From Datisca glomerata (lineage: Eukaryota > Streptophyta > Magnoliopsida > Cucurbitales > Datiscaceae): a stretch of 64,000 nucleotides of DNA. This document shows positions 37,255-49,856 of this stretch, piece by piece (within the stretch, counting starts at the first letter, position 1; every line of letters begins with the position of its first letter). The translations under genes were made by a program, and so were the position numbers. A model generated the notes under the pieces. The model was given only the letters and a program-made list of their open reading frames with translations, had not been told where the DNA came from and searched no databases. The stretch lies in contig QANY01008042.1 of the NCBI GenBank assembly GCA_003255025.1, forward strand, positions 3,398,077 to 3,462,076, written 5' to 3'.

Positions 37255-37640
37255 AGAACTTCCTTGAAACGGAAGAGATATCTCGAGATTATATCCACTT
37301 TTCACAGAGTAACAACCATTCTTGTTATAGTGCCAAATTAGTGAATCCCTGACATCTTCCGCACGAATAGGAATAGATATCGCCATCTCCATATCTCCTA
37401 AAGCGAGACAATTCCTCCAAATTCCACCTCAAATAAGCCAGCAGGTCTGAGACAAGCAGGGATGGCTCTGAATCGCCCCTCACTGACCGTCTAAAAGTCA
37501 TTTCGCTAGGAATCTAAGGCTCTATGAAAACCTGAATAAAAGAACCATCTCTCACATTACATCTAATGCCTTTAAACAAACATCACGAAGGAGCAACCCT
37601 TTCTACACTCAACCGATAAGAACAAGTCATTATTGGAATT

Positions 37641-39537
37641 GTGTCAATAAAGTAGGGTGTAATAACTATTTTTTAGTATTTAATTATTTTTCTGACATTT
37701 ATGTATTACTAAATTTTAAGAATAAATGAAAGTTTTTCTTTAATTGAAGTGTATTTATAATTTACTTAAATCTTAGAACTATTATCAACGTAAGAAAAGT
37801 AAAAAAAGATGGGTCTTCCAGACAGTCTTTTGAAATAGTTCAAAATGTTATTCGTAGTTTTAGGATTGACTGGACAATCGAGTTTGATTACGACTATTAG
37901 GTTGAACCAAATGATGTTGGTCTCGGGGCATGGGAGTGGAGACTCTAACGGTTGACCTAGACATGTTATAAAACATGTTGAATAGACCAGAAACAAATTA
38001 GTTTAGAGAAAAATCGTGTATCTAGTTCTAAATCTAATTGTTACACCTTAAAGGTATTTTCATGATTACCTTAATCCTAAACTGAATACAAAACTTGAAC
38101 TAGTTACTTGCGATCTTTGATACACTAAAGGAGTGAGTTTGAATTGTCGGACAATACCTCAGCTATTGGGATCGTGATTCAATTATGTTGGAGTTACGTA
38201 ATTCACAGATATAGAATTTGTGGTAAGATTGCAATAACAACAATATCATATTATGCTTTATTGATGGGTGTATGAATAAATAAACCAAGCATGGTACTCG
38301 ATAACATGAGTAAATGAATAAGACATTATGAATTGTACGAGACACTTCACTCATATGTCTTTCTTATTCACAGTCGATAAAGGAGTTAAAAAATAATAAC
38401 TAGAGGGGTAAACCAGTAAGTTTACATTCAACTCTTGTTACTGATATTCATGAAAAATAACATCGTAAAATATTTTGTGAACCATGAAATAAAGATGTTT
38501 ATTTACACCAACAAAAAATGTAGTGCGTATGAATTGAAAGTTGATTCGGCATCGGACCTATAGTGGAGTCGTACGATGTCACGATGAAATAAGTCGGGAG
38601 TTTATGGAGATAAATTAGCCAGTTAATTGAATATCATAGCTCTATTCGTGTGGGTCCTTTCAGTTTCAGGAGTAGATCATAAGGACATGAATGAGAAACA
38701 ACGTCAGTTGGATCAAAAATGTATTTTGGACCAATGTACACTTCCTGAACTCATATGCGATGTGTGTCATCACTAAATCAGTGAAGACCAAAATTAATTT
38801 TTAAATTAATTAATTTATTATTTTCTGATCATTGAATAATTAGTAAATAAAAAAATTAATTAATTAATTGATTGGAATCAATTTAATTTATCAATTTGAT
38901 TGACGAATTTGAACACAGTCTTGGCTCTAGAGGAGATGTAAAAATCGTAGATAGCAGTGTAAAAAAGATAAATTTCAATTTTATCATATAGGGGTTTATG
39001 GGTAAATTTCATAATTACTATAAAAGGGTTACAAATCTAACCCTAACCTAAGCTAAGTGTTAGACAGGGCAGAAAAGAGTTTTCTTTCACCCCTCCATAC
39101 ACTTGCCGCCGAAAAAGCAAGAGGAAGAAGAGGATAAGTTTGTTTTTCTTCCTAAGTTGTTTAGAGAGTCAACATTTTATTCCTGACAATATTCTTGCGA
39201 GACATACTTCTAAATTCTATGAGCGGTTGTTGGTGTGAATAATGATTCAAGTTCTGCGAATCTTAAAAACGATGAAAGCGAGACACTAAATTGAATTCCG
39301 TCAATTCAGAAATTTTTCATTACAATAAAAGTAAAAATTGTTTGTATCTATTCTCGATACGTTTATCTAAATATGTATGATCATTGTATGATTTTATATT
39401 TAATACGATTAAATATTTGTTTTGAATTTTTTTTTATTCTATCCACGAACCGTTCGTTGTTTATTAATTTTTAAATTCTAAACCACAAATCGTTCGTAAT
39501 TCATTAATTTTTTATCAAATTTTAAAACTTGATCAAT
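37641..39537 (+). mobile_element. 1.9 kb insertion in LINE copy 2, possible solo LTR
   Basis: LINE homology stops at about 37632-37640 and resumes at about 39538. The insert encodes nothing evident. It holds CTATAAAAGG near 39020 with transcript-like CT-rich sequence after it, as in an LTR with the U3-R boundary on the plus strand. No partner copy is in the window, and the exact ends and target duplication were not resolved, so the class is uncertain. Confidence 0.4.
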
Positions 39538-39851
39538 AAATATTTAACCTTAGAACACGCTCAGGGACAAAGGATTCTGAATAACTCATGCATTGTTATG
39601 GAAGGACATGATTGAAATCTTGTCACACGCTAACCAATGCATTTGACTCGAAGAACAATTGGAACCCATCAAAACTGAGCCACAAGGGAACTCAACTTTT
39701 TACAAAGAGAAGACGGGAGACATAATACACTCATGGAATAGATGGGACAGTTTGAGCCACCGATTTGATTCACACCTCCCCCCACCAACCGAAAATTATT
39801 TCTCTCTCCAACTGGACATGAGCCCCTAGCTTTTGCAAGAAGGAAGGCCTA

Positions 39852-39901
39852 AAAATCCCTACAAATCTGCCCTTTTTTAACAGGAAAATATCGGGGATAA
39901 A
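39852..39901. repeat. 50-bp direct repeat X, right copy
   Basis: Partner of 36624-36673; it begins exactly where LINE copy 2 homology ends. Confidence 0.7.
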
Positions 39902-40302
39902 TTCAGATTAAATCCATTTGGATTTGAAACCGACAAATTTGAAAAGATTCCAATCAAAGAAATTTATTTCAAATAATAATAGATTTGAAATCCACTCAAA
40001 TATCTAGATTTCAAACAGACCAGGAATCATAGTGATAGATGTTAAAAATCTATGTCGATAACTTAAACACGTCCTAAATATAGAATAGATCATAAGAAGT
40101 CTAATGGGAATTTAGAGAGCAGGAAAGAAAGTAGCTATTAACTAGATATTGGTGTTTATAGATAATTTGGAGTATCTTAGTTGGATTAGGATTCTTACTC
40201 GCCATTGGTTGTGATAAGAATATAATTATGATGTTAGTTGTTGCAAGCTACAGAATTCCAAGCGACAATTCTTTGATATTCTTACTGATTTTGATGCTTT
40301 AG
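39902..40302. other. Intergenic sequence, nothing recognised
   Basis: AT-rich flank of LINE copy 1. No coding or repeat signal seen. Confidence 0.4.
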
Positions 40303-41028
40303 GACTTTTTTTATGAAAAGATATTTTTTCAGACAAGCCAAAAGGCTAAACAGATTTGAGAAACAAAAGGTCAAAATTAATAGGAGGAACAAAGTCTCTC
40401 CAAATAATACAATCTGCAACTAAAGAGCTAAAACGCGCCGATCTATCTGCTACTGCATTGGCCAAATAGAGAATATGCTGCTAACAAGAGATGTTACTCA
40501 AAACACCCCCAGCACTAGAGCCTGAAGAAGCCAAACTCGCCCCATCTATGTTGAGCTTAAGGCAGCCCACAGCGGGAGGAGACCAGACCCAAGGACCAGA
40601 AAGCTGGACAGAACAGAGCCCGAAGAAGTACATCCCTCGACCTTATCAAAATTCTCAAGAAGCTTATTCACCCAGTTAGAAATTAAAAGGCAGGGGAGGC
40701 TTACAGCCATGAAGAAATAAATTCCTGAAGGACCATATACCCTAACAAAGCACCACCCTACGAATCAAAACTCAATTCAATGATAAGAAGAAGAGATCAA
40801 CCACGCCAAGATGGACAATCAAAAGCTACATTTTTAGAGGAGCAAACATATTATATTCCCCCCATAAGTTATCCACAAAAGGGCATAAAAGATAGCATGG
40901 ACTGTGGAATCCACCCTGCCACATAATTTACATAGTCCATTCGAAACCACATTCCATTTAACTAGAGAAAGGTTGCAGGGAATTGAATCAAGCAACGCTC
41001 TCCGCATAAAAAAACCTCAGGTTTATTA
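40303..41028 (-). pseudogene. LINE copy 1, 3' part: zinc-finger region and RNase H
   Basis: The complement shows FFMRRALLDSIPCNLSLVKW, then CKLCGRVDSTVHAIF (about 40940-40895), a zf-RVT-like finger. Further downstream is KLNIDGASLASSGSSAGGVL (about 40565-40505), the start of the RNase H domain of plant L1-type LINEs. Stops interrupt the frame. The 3' end at about 40303 carries a short A-run (sense ATAAAAAAAGTCC). It is separated from the upstream part (47221-48312) by copia D. Confidence 0.75.
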
Positions 41029-41521
41029 TGTTGGATTCTTAATCTAACGTTGAACTTATATGTAAAATAATTATGTGTTGCAGACTGTCAAATAAAATTA
41101 AACTCAATTAAAAGTGATCAACTATGATTTGGACAATTGGAGTTTTAATGTATCTGATAGATTACGAACCTTTTAATGTGTAGAGATTTTAGGGTAATTT
41201 CTATTTTTATGATGGGCTAAAATAAAAATTCCAAAAGATGAATTATCTATAAGTGGTTATGGTCTCCAGGTCACACGATATAAGAAAACTATTCTATTCT
41301 CATCGTTAGAGAGAACACTGAGAGACTTGATCAAATGCGACGCTCGATTAGAGAATCGTGTAGATCAAGAAGGCCAAACGCTCAGCTCAAAAAAATGATC
41401 TATCGTCACGGATTCAGGTACTCTTCCGCTCTATATGGATTTGATTCTTGGTGTGTTCAACATGAGATCTTACAGTTTTATTGAGATACGGTTTATACCG
41501 AAAGAGATTTTGAATCTAACA
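41029..41521 (+). repeat. Copia D 5' LTR (493 bp)
   Basis: TGTTGGATTC to GAATCTAACA. It matches 46722-47220 and the solo LTR 36752-37254. It is followed by TGGTATCACAGC (41524-41535), the primer binding site, close to the Met-tRNA type. Confidence 0.85.
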
Positions 41522-41535
41522 AGTGGTATCACAGC

Positions 41536-42399
41536 AACTAATGTTGAATCATTGAGAATCGATCTATAAGTTTAGATCCATGATTATGTGTGTTATATAT
41601 TTATGTTTTGGAATTATTGATTTTGATAATTGTTTGATAATTTATTAGATTTGAGAACAATATTTTTTTCTACAGTATTTTTCTGTATAAATTTGTTCAA
41701 ATTCAGACAATCGGACAGCCGGCCAGCATTGTGGCTAACGGTGGCAGGGGACCGACGCGGCGGATTGTCCGCGCCGGCAAGGCAAAGCCAGGGCCTTTCG
41801 GCCACGGTGATTAAGGAAAAGTAGCAGCCCTGACCGATTTTACCAGAGAAAGTTGCAGCCTCGACCTCGGCCTGAGGAAAGTCGCGACCTGTCCGCGGCT
41901 GTCTGTCAAAGCCGCGGTCAAGGCTGCGGCCGGAAGGGCTGGTGGCTGGTTTACATGTTCACGGGTCATGGGTCGACCCATGAATATGTCGGGCAAGCTG
42001 TGGGCCAAAGCCCACAATTGAACGTTCATTAAAAAAACAAAAAAAAATAAGGAAGGTTGTGGGCGAAGCCCACAGCCATAAAGGAACAGCCATTAAGCAA
42101 GGACTGGGTTTTCGCCAGCCCTTTGTTTTTAAAATAAAAACAATTATTTTCATTGTTTTATAAATATTTAATTTTACGGATCATTTATTAAATTAATTTT
42201 TTTAAATTAATTTGAAGGATCATAAAATTAATTTTAATTTAAGGATTTTCAATCAATTGTTTTGATTAGTTTTTGGATTTTTGGTTAAAATAATTTCTAA
42301 ATGTTTTTGTTTAAGGATCGTAAAATTAATTATTTATCAATTAATTTAAGGTTTAATTTTGGTATAAATTTAAATTCAAACGTTAGTATGTTATATATT
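41536..42399 (+). other. Copia D leader with GC-rich patch
   Basis: Non-coding. 41705-41950 is strongly GC-rich against an AT-rich background, and hairpins such as GTGGGCGAAGCCCAC (42060-42074) follow. Small open frames on both strands here are composition effects. Confidence 0.55.
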
Positions 42400-43300
42400 T
42401 TAAGATGAATTAGTTGAAACAACATGTCGTCAAAGTGACCTCTCTTGTAGAAATTAATTTGTCTTGAAATATAAATGGTTATGTGAGTGTGTAACTTATG
42501 TGAATATTTATCGGCTCAAATGAAGGTTTCTTGTTTGACATATTATTTATCATCAGTATTTGATTACTACACCAAGACATCACTTACAAGTTAATATTTT
42601 TTGCCAAAATCATAATATTAATGGAGTGTCTGGTGTCTTGAGATGGGTTAATTATTCTCTATTAAGTTATTACTCAAGCTAATGCCAACATCAAGTAAAA
42701 ATAAAGTGAAAAAAATGGCTCAAACTTCAAGTCCTAGAAAGATAATCTCTTGATAGTTCTTGGAGTTATTGATCTTGATCTTGCATTGAGGATTGATTTT
42801 TCTTTCACCTCTTACGGATAAGAGTACTTCTAATCAAATGAAGGAGATGGAAAGGTGAGAGAGATCAAATTGCATGTGTATGTTGATCATGAAGAAGGCC
42901 ATTCCAGAAGCATTGGTGGGAGAGACCAAACTACAGCTAAGGATTTCCTTGCAGATATTGAAAAGAGAAGCATTGATGGGAGAGACCAAACTACAGCTCT
43001 CTGAATGAGCTTATCTCACACTATGTTCAGGAAGAAGAAATAGTGAAACATGATAAGACAGAAAATGTTTACCTAGCCTTTAACTCTAAAGATAAGGGCA
43101 AGGGAAAGAAAAGGAAGAAGGATAAGAAAGCTACAGATACAGCACCATATAAGAAATAACAAAAGAAATAGGTAAACCCAGAAAGTAATGGTTGTTTCTT
43201 CTTCAGAGCTGAAGGGCATAGGAATAAGCAATGCACCAACTATCACGCTTGACATGCTAAGAAATGTATACTTATTAATTTGGTTTGTTCTGAGATTAAT
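42400..43300 (+). pseudogene. Copia D gag remnant
   Basis: Fragments include LAFNSKDKGKGKKRKKDKK (about 43075-43130) and a decayed zinc knuckle CFFFRAEGHRNKQC (about 43195-43236). A 34-bp stretch (AGAAGCATTGGTGGGAGAGA and what follows) near 42908 is repeated near 42966. No continuous frame. Confidence 0.65.
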
Positions 43301-43309
43301 TTAAATTCG

Positions 43310-43660
43310 GTTCCTAGACACACGTGGTGGATAGATTCTGGTGCAACAACTCACATCAGTGTGTCTATGCAGGGTTGCCTGAATTGCTGAAAACCAAATG
43401 ATGCTAAAAAATTCATCTACGTGGGCGATGGTAAGAAGGCTGAGGTTGAAGCAATGGGAAAATTTAGACTATTATTAAAAATTGGATATTATTTGGATCT
43501 TGATGAAACTTTTATTGTAACCTCATATAGACGAAATTTGATTTTTATTTCCATTTTAGACAAAGTTGGTTATGTTTGTTCTTTTGGCGACGGAAAATTT
43601 GGTTTGTTTCGTGATTCAATTTCAATTGGTTCTGGTTTTTTTATCAGGATATGATAATCA
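43310..43660 (+). pseudogene. Copia D protease remnant
   Basis: WWIDSGATTHIS (about 43326-43361) is an intact-looking retropepsin active site. After a stop near 43390 the frame 43421-43654 carries the downstream VGDGKKAEVEAMGKFRL and YRRNLIFISILDKVGYV blocks. Confidence 0.75.
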
Positions 43661-43879
43661 TTATTTACTTGATACAATTGCTTCATTTAAAGAATCCATA
43701 TAATTAAGTACATGAGGTACAAAAATAAAATTAACCAGTGAGAATTCAGCTACGTTAAGTCATATCTCTAGACGAAGAATAGAGAGACTTATGTCAGACG
43801 AAATTCTTGATCTCTTAGATTTCACAGATTTCGAATTTTGTGTTAATTACATAAAGAGTAAACAAGCCGATAAAATGAT

Positions 43880-44560
43880 ATTTGAAGCCAACAGGACTCA
43901 GGATGTCTAAAAACTTATTCATACAGATATTTGTGGGTCATTCCCTTCGATCGCTTGGAATAGTCAAAAGTACTTTATAATGTTCATAGACGATTATTCT
44001 AGATATGGCTAAACATATCTCATTCATGAAAAGTCATAGCCATTGGACGTGTTCAAAAATTTTAAGGTTGTAGTTGAGAATCAACTATGACATATATGAT
44101 GGTTCGGGTAAACAATGTCTAGGGCCATTGGCTAAATTCCTAGATGAATGCGGTATTGTCCCATAGTACACTATGTAGGGTTCGCCCACTATGAATGGTG
44201 TAGCTGAAAAAAAACAGAACGCTTAAGGACATGATTATGAGTATGATTAGTCATTCGACCTTACCAGAATCACTCTAGGGTGAAGCACTTAAGGCTACAA
44301 CATATATCCTTAACAGAGTTTCAACTAAAGCGACTGCCAAAACCCCATAGGTTGGAGATGTCCAGCTAAGGTAAGGCCTTATAGGCCTAATGAAAAGAAA
44401 TTGGACTTACGGACGGTGGGTTGTTATTTTGTTGGATACTCTGAAAGATCCGGGGAGTACAAGTTTTATGATCCCACTACTAGGTCAATTTTTTAGACGG
44501 AAAATGCTCGATTCTTTAAGGATGCCGAGTTTACGGGGGAGATACGGTTAGGGATTTTAT
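43880..44560 (+). pseudogene. Copia D integrase remnant
   Basis: Pieces in different frames: [12 protein letters not shown] (about 43917-43950), YFIMFIDDYSRYG (about 43972-44010), an NGVAEK-like stretch near 44195 and GCYFVGYSERSGEYKFYDP near 44420-44475. These are the DDE core and C-terminal blocks of copia integrase, with several stops. Confidence 0.75.
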
Positions 44561-44696
44561 CCTTCAGGAGGTATATGTTGATATTCCACAGGTCTGTGTT
44601 CCAGACATTGTTCATGACACAACACAAGACAATATCGGAGAACCTCCCATTCAAGAGATTGTTTCGGAAGAACAAACTCTAGCACCTCAAGAACCT

Positions 44697-45790
44697 ATGT
44701 CATTAAGGAGATCCACTAGAAAGAGAAGAAGTGCAATGCCAGATGATCACATTGTAGTTTTTCAAGAACATAAGGTTGACATTGGTGTGAAAAAAGATGA
44801 TTTGATCAACTTCCGTCAAGCCATGAAAAGTTTTAACTCTCAAAAGTGGATCGATTCCATGAATGAGGAGATTAAGTCCATGAAGCACAATCATGTGTTG
44901 GATCTTGTTCCATTACTAGAAGGTGTGAAACCCATTGGATACAAATGGATTTTTAAGACCAAAAAGGATTCAAAAGGTAATGTGAAAATATACAAGGCTC
45001 GTCTTGTCGTAAAGGGCTTTACATAGAAAGAAGGAATCGGCTATAAAGAGACTTTCTCTCCAGTTTCTATGAAAAACTCTTTCAGGATTATAATGGTATT
45101 GGTGGCACATTTCAATCTTGAACTGCATCGAATGGATGTGAAGATGGAGTTTCTCCATGGTGACACTAAAGAGATGATCTACATGGTGCAATTAGAAAAT
45201 TTTGTGTCAGGAGACCCAAAGAATATGGTTTGCAAACTTAAGAAATTCATCTATAGTCTCAAGCAAGCATCTCAACAATGATATTTTAAGTTTCATTTTC
45301 AAGATAAATTTGGTCGATGATTGTATATACCATAAGTTCTGTGGGAGAAGCATATTTTTCTGGTTTTATATGTGGATGACATTTTACTTGCCAGTAACGA
45401 TATAGGCTTATTGCACGACACTTAGATTTAGCTAAGAATTTTGCGATGAAAAATCTTGGTGAAGCCTATTTTGTATTAGGGATCCAAATACAGTGAAATC
45501 GTTCTCACAGTATTCTTGGATTATCACAAAAATCTATATAAAAAACGTTCTTAAAAGAGATGGCATGCAAGACTGTAAACCAAGTGATACCCCTGTAGCT
45601 AAGGTAGACAATTTCGGTCCTAATCAGTGTCCTACGAATGATTTTGAGGCAAAGAAAATGCAGATGATTCCCTATGACTCATTAGTAGGAAGTCTAATGT
45701 ATGCTCAAGTTTGTACACGTCCTGATATTGCGTATGTGACTGGGATGTTGGGTGGATACTTAAGCAATCCAGGCATACACCGTTGAAAAG
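44697..45790 (+). pseudogene. Copia D reverse transcriptase remnant
   Basis: Frame 44697-45026 has WIDSMNEEIKSMKHNHVLDL and GYKWIFKTKKDSKGNVKIYK. Frame 45069-45281 has LHRMDVKMEFLHGDTKEMIY and VCKLKKFIYSLKQASQQ. Frame 45493-45786 has the end of RT (SLVGSLMYAQVCTRPDIAYV). A stop at 45024-45026 and frameshifts near 45280 and 45480 break it. FYMWMTFYL near 45362-45391 stands where the YVDD box is expected, in a shifted frame. Confidence 0.85.
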
Positions 45791-45799
45791 CAGCTAAAT

Positions 45800-46294
45800 A
45801 GGATTTGCGGTACTTACAAAGAACAAAAGACTACATGCTCATGTATCAGAGGTTGGATCATATTGAGATCATTGGATATACTGACTCCGATTTTGTTAGA
45901 TGCCAATATAGTATAAAATCTACGTCGGACTATGTTTTTATAGCTTGCTGGAGGTGCTGTCTCCTGGAAGAGTACTAAACAGTCTCTTATAGCCTCTTCT
46001 ACCATGGAAGCAGAGTTCATAGCATGTTATAAGGCGTCCAATCACAGAATATGGTTATGAAATTTTATCACGGAGCTGCTCATAGTGGACAATAAATCAG
46101 CAGTACTTTATTCTAATAGCAATAGGAGCCCGACAAAGTCAAAGTACATAGACATCAAGTTCCTGGTTGTTATAGAGCGCATCGGAACAAACTTCATGAT
46201 TGCGGATCCGCTTGCTAAGGGATTGCCACCCAAGGTGTTTCATGAGCACACTACTCACATGAGTGTCATATCAATTGAGAATATTCAGTTCTAG
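45800..46294 (+). pseudogene. Copia D RNase H remnant
   Basis: Includes DNKSAVLYSNSNRSPTKSKY and ADPLAKGLPPKVFHEHTTHM (frame 46085-46294), the end of copia pol. The upstream part (SYAGGAVSWK-like, about 45940-46020) is in other frames with stops. Confidence 0.8.
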
Positions 46295-46721
46295 TGGGAG
46301 TTTATATTTTATTTTAGATGCTCTTTTCATATAAGCATATTTTTCAGTCATTTTGGTTTATGAAAATGTTAAGGTTATTTTCTGCAGAAATAATGTCTTT
46401 AGTATTCATACTCTGATTTAAGTATGATTTGATCTCACTAAGGTTTATGGAGGACCCGTTGGAAATAGGAATGTTAAGATCACACTACATGATATTTCCA
46501 TGCTATACATCCACATCACAATACATGTCATTAAGTTATATTAATATATTTGACCATTGATGGGTTCAATGTAACAGAGACTGCTTTGATCTTATGTCGG
46601 TATGATTGGTGGACCAGATTGGTTATAGATACATTTCGGTAATGACAACAAAGTTGAACGCGTTCAGTTATTTTTGGCAAAATATAATTATAAGGTTTAG
46701 CACATAGTCCAAGTGAGAGAT

Positions 46722-47220
46722 TGTTGAATCTTTAATCCAACGTTGGACTTATGTGTAAAATAATTATGTGTTGTAAACTGTCAAATAAAGTTAAACCCAA
46801 TTAAAAGTGATCAACTAAGATTTGGACAATTGAGGTTTTAATGTATCTGATAGGTTGTTGACATTTTAATGTGTAGGGACTTTGAGATAATTTCTATTTT
46901 TATGATGGGCTAAAATAGAAATACTAAAAGAAGAATTATCATGGTTATGGTCCCCAGGTCACACGATAACGAAAAATCATTCTATTTTCTCTAATATCTC
47001 ATCGTTAGAGAGAAAATTGAGAGGTTTGATCAAAGGAGACTCTCGGCTAGAGAATCGTGTAGATTTAGAAAGCCAACCGTTCAGCCCTAAACAACGATCT
47101 ATCGTCATGGATTCAGGTATGTTTCAGCTTTATATTGATTTGATTCTTGGTGTGTTCAACATGAGATATTGAGGTTTTATTGAAATATGGTTTATACCTA
47201 AAGAGATTTTGAATATAAAA
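46722..47220 (+). repeat. Copia D 3' LTR (499 bp)
   Basis: TGTTGAATC to GAATATAAAA. Preceded by the polypurine tract AAGTGAGAGA and one T. It differs from the 5' LTR by scattered substitutions and a small deletion near 46938. Confidence 0.85.
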
Positions 47221-48312
47221 AGGGGAAGATGCCATAATCTTTTCCATCACCACGTCAAAGATCCATCCAAGGAAGAACTTCCTTGAAACCGAAGACATAT
47301 CTCTCGAGATTATATCCACGTTTCACAAGGTAACAACCATTCTTGTTATAGTGCCAAATTAGTGAATCCCTGACGTCCCCCACACGAACAGGAATAGATA
47401 ACGCTAGCTCCACATCCCCTAAAGCGAGACAATGCCTCCAAATTCCACCTCACATTAGCCAGCAGATCCAAGACAAGCAGGGATGGCTCCGAATCGCCCC
47501 TCACTGACGTTCTAAAAGTCATTTCGCTAGGAATCTAAAGGTCCATAAAAACCTGAATAAAAGAACCATCTCCCACATTGCGTCTAATGCCTTTAAACAA
47601 AAGATCACGACCCCAAACTAGACTTCGCCACAAGAAGCAGCGACCAATTTTACACTCAGCCGATAAGAATAAGTCATTAGGAGAATATTTAGCTTTCAAC
47701 ACGCAAGCTGCAAGGGACAAAGGATTCTGAATAAATCTCCAGCATTGTTAGGCAAGAACGGCATGATTGAAGACCTAAAGGGATCTGAAACCTATACCCC
47801 TTAGTCTTCGGTTTACAAATCTTGTCACAAGTTAACCAATGCATTTTCCTCGAAGAACAATTGGAACCCATCAAAACTGAGCCACAAGGGAACTCAACTC
47901 TTTGCAAAGAGAAGACGGGAGACGTAATACACTCATGGAATAGGTTGGGACAGCTTGAGAGCCACCGATTTGATTAACACCTCCTCCCCACCAACCAAAA
48001 ATTATTTCTCTCTCCAACTGGACATGAGCCCCTGGCTTTTGTAAGAATAGAGTCGAGCAAGTCACTTTTATTGATGCATGTGCAAGAAGGAATGCCTAAA
48101 TACTTCTCATGGTATCCCGTGATAGTAAACCCTAAACTGAAAGCTAGTTGCACATTTAAATCATGTCTGACACTAAGAGAGAAAGCCCTAAGCGATGTGT
48201 CCAGATTAATAGACTGACTCGAAGCCTCCAAATACAAGTGAATTATATCTTTCAGACACAGACAATCTTGGCTTGAAACCTTAGTGAATATCAGACTATC
48301 GTCTCCAAATTA
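47221..48312 (-). pseudogene. LINE copy 1, RT C-terminal part
   Basis: Sense order: FGDDSLIFTKVS (about 48310-48275) is the FADD-type catalytic box of LINE RT. It is followed by KYLGIPS (near 48090), SLRVESLAACVLKAKYSPND and GRCFLWRSLVWGRDLLFKGI, then RRNVGDGSFIQVFMD (47720-47535). This is the thumb and connection region of plant L1-type LINEs. Frameshifts near 47900 and 48060 and stops break it. The element is 5' truncated at about 48312. The 3' part continues at 41028-40303. Confidence 0.8.
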
Positions 48313-48663
48313 AGTTTATCTCTACCAATGAGGATGAGTATCTTCATTAATATGGCTTAGGTCTAGGATATGAGTCTTCATCTGGTATGTAGCTTAGATG
48401 AAGTTATCATTGATTGCATCGAGCTGATTTTGAGTATCCTGTTAATAGTGGCATGATCGTATAATTTGGTTGATAAAAATTTTCACGGGACTAAGTTCAG
48501 AGTAGGTTCAAATTCATTTTTAGGTCTCTACCTTTCAAATAGCAAACAAAAATATTGGACATTTCAAGTAAATATATAATTTGACGAAAGGTTTAAAAAA
48601 CATCAACCCCCTAATATTACAAAATGGCATGTTTTTTATGAATCTATTTTTGTTTTTTTTTTT
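48313..48663. other. Intergenic sequence, nothing recognised
   Basis: No frame or repeat detected. Confidence 0.4.
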
Positions 48664-49489
48664 GGAAAAATATACTCCCTGAGTAAAGATATTACGAAAA
48701 CTATACCTCATCCTTAAAAAACTAGAAATTTATACGAGAGACCCACTAAATACTCACTAACTTACCATAGACCCAGTAAATTTTCACTAACTTAATGTGA
48801 AATGACACACTTACCCTTGCTTTAATTGCACTTTTCAGCTTCTCCCACTCTGTATTATTTCTCTTCTTCTGAAAATCGTGTCAACCCTTCTTCTTCCTCC
48901 ATTTTTTTCATATGCTTAGTCTTCCCTTCCTCCATTTTCTTCCCCTACTTCTCTTCTTCTCACACCACGACCTCCAATTTCACATATCTTTGAAAATCTT
49001 TATACTTGTTTGTATAGGTTTCAAGAGTTGAATTTTAACGTGGTGTTAGATCAATATCTTGGGAATTAACTTAGAAAATATGATCTAGATCGGAATTGAA
49101 TTTTACGAGTTATGAATTTTGTTGTTAATTTTAGACATTGGTTCGCTCATGAAAAAATACTTCAAAAACTACTTGAGTCGTTCGTATATACCTTAGGGTG
49201 TATTTCTTAGCGTTTATAATTAGAAGTATTTTTATTCATTGAAATAACATTACCTTAGTTCATAATTATATCATACACATTTTTCTACGAAACACTTACA
49301 TATATTTTAAGACATATTTATGCATATGAAGTATTCTAGAAAATACTTGAGCATTTTTTAGAAGTATTTTCACATACAAAAAAGTATTATAAGCAATAGC
49401 GTTCATCAAACATATGTGATTTGAAGTAGTATTTTTAAATGTATTAAGATATTTTTAGTGGAAACGCTTCCAAACTCACACATAGATTC

Positions 49490-49856
49490 ACTAGTAAAAA
49501 ATGTAAACATTTACTTGAATCCTAAAAAAATAGTAAAAAAATTACTTGTAGTCCTCAAGTTATCATTTTTAACTTGAGTTTGACTACTATAAAATGTAAA
49601 CAATTACTTAAAGGATTAAAGTAGATAGAAAAACTACTTGAATCCTTCACATTATTATTTCTGACCAGTTTGACTATTATGAAATTTAATTAGTGACTTG
49701 AAGGGTTCAACTAATCATAAAAAACTACTTGAACTCTTCAAAATATCATTTCTAAACGATCTGACTACTGAAAAATGTAAATAGTTAGTTTAAGGATTCA
49801 AATAGTGCAAAATAGAGTAATAGATTTTTGAAAATTATTTTCCAACATATGGACAT
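49490..49856. repeat. Diverged tandem repeat of about 91 bp, 3.9 copies
   Basis: Units start at 49490, 49583, 49673 and 49765 (periods 93, 90, 92). Shared blocks are AAAATGTAAAC, an ACTTGAA core and a CAAGTTATCATTT / ATTATCATTTCT tail. Confidence 0.75.

Larger units (their letters stand above)
36674..39851 (-). pseudogene. LINE copy 2, both ends truncated and interrupted twice
   Basis: Pieces 36690-36751, 37255-37632 and about 39540-39851 align in order with LINE copy 1 at 47221-47275, 47276-47670 and 47700-48085. The breaks are the solo LTR (36752-37254) and a 1.9 kb insert. The coding content corresponds to the C-terminal RT and zinc-finger-like region of an L1-type LINE on the minus strand, with stops. 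It lacks the 3' RNase H part that copy 1 keeps, which is unusual for LINE truncation. Confidence 0.7.
41029..47220 (+). mobile_element. Degenerate Ty1/copia element D, nested in LINE copy 1
   Basis: Order: 5' LTR, primer site, GC-rich leader, gag, protease, integrase, RT, RNase H, AAGTGAGAGA polypurine tract (46711-46720), 3' LTR. It splits LINE copy 1: rejoined flanks correspond to the LINE copy 2 sequence at 36676-36696. TATTA precedes the 5' LTR. The expected partner after the 3' LTR is not seen, and the 3' LTR end reads GAATATAAAA rather than GAATCTAACA, so a few bases at this junction were probably lost. Stops and frameshifts occur in every domain. Confidence 0.85.

Noticed and set aside
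41614..42153. Open frames in the GC-rich patch, both strands
   Set aside because: They lie in the copia D leader between primer site and gag, show no protein similarity I recognise, and are explained by GC content.
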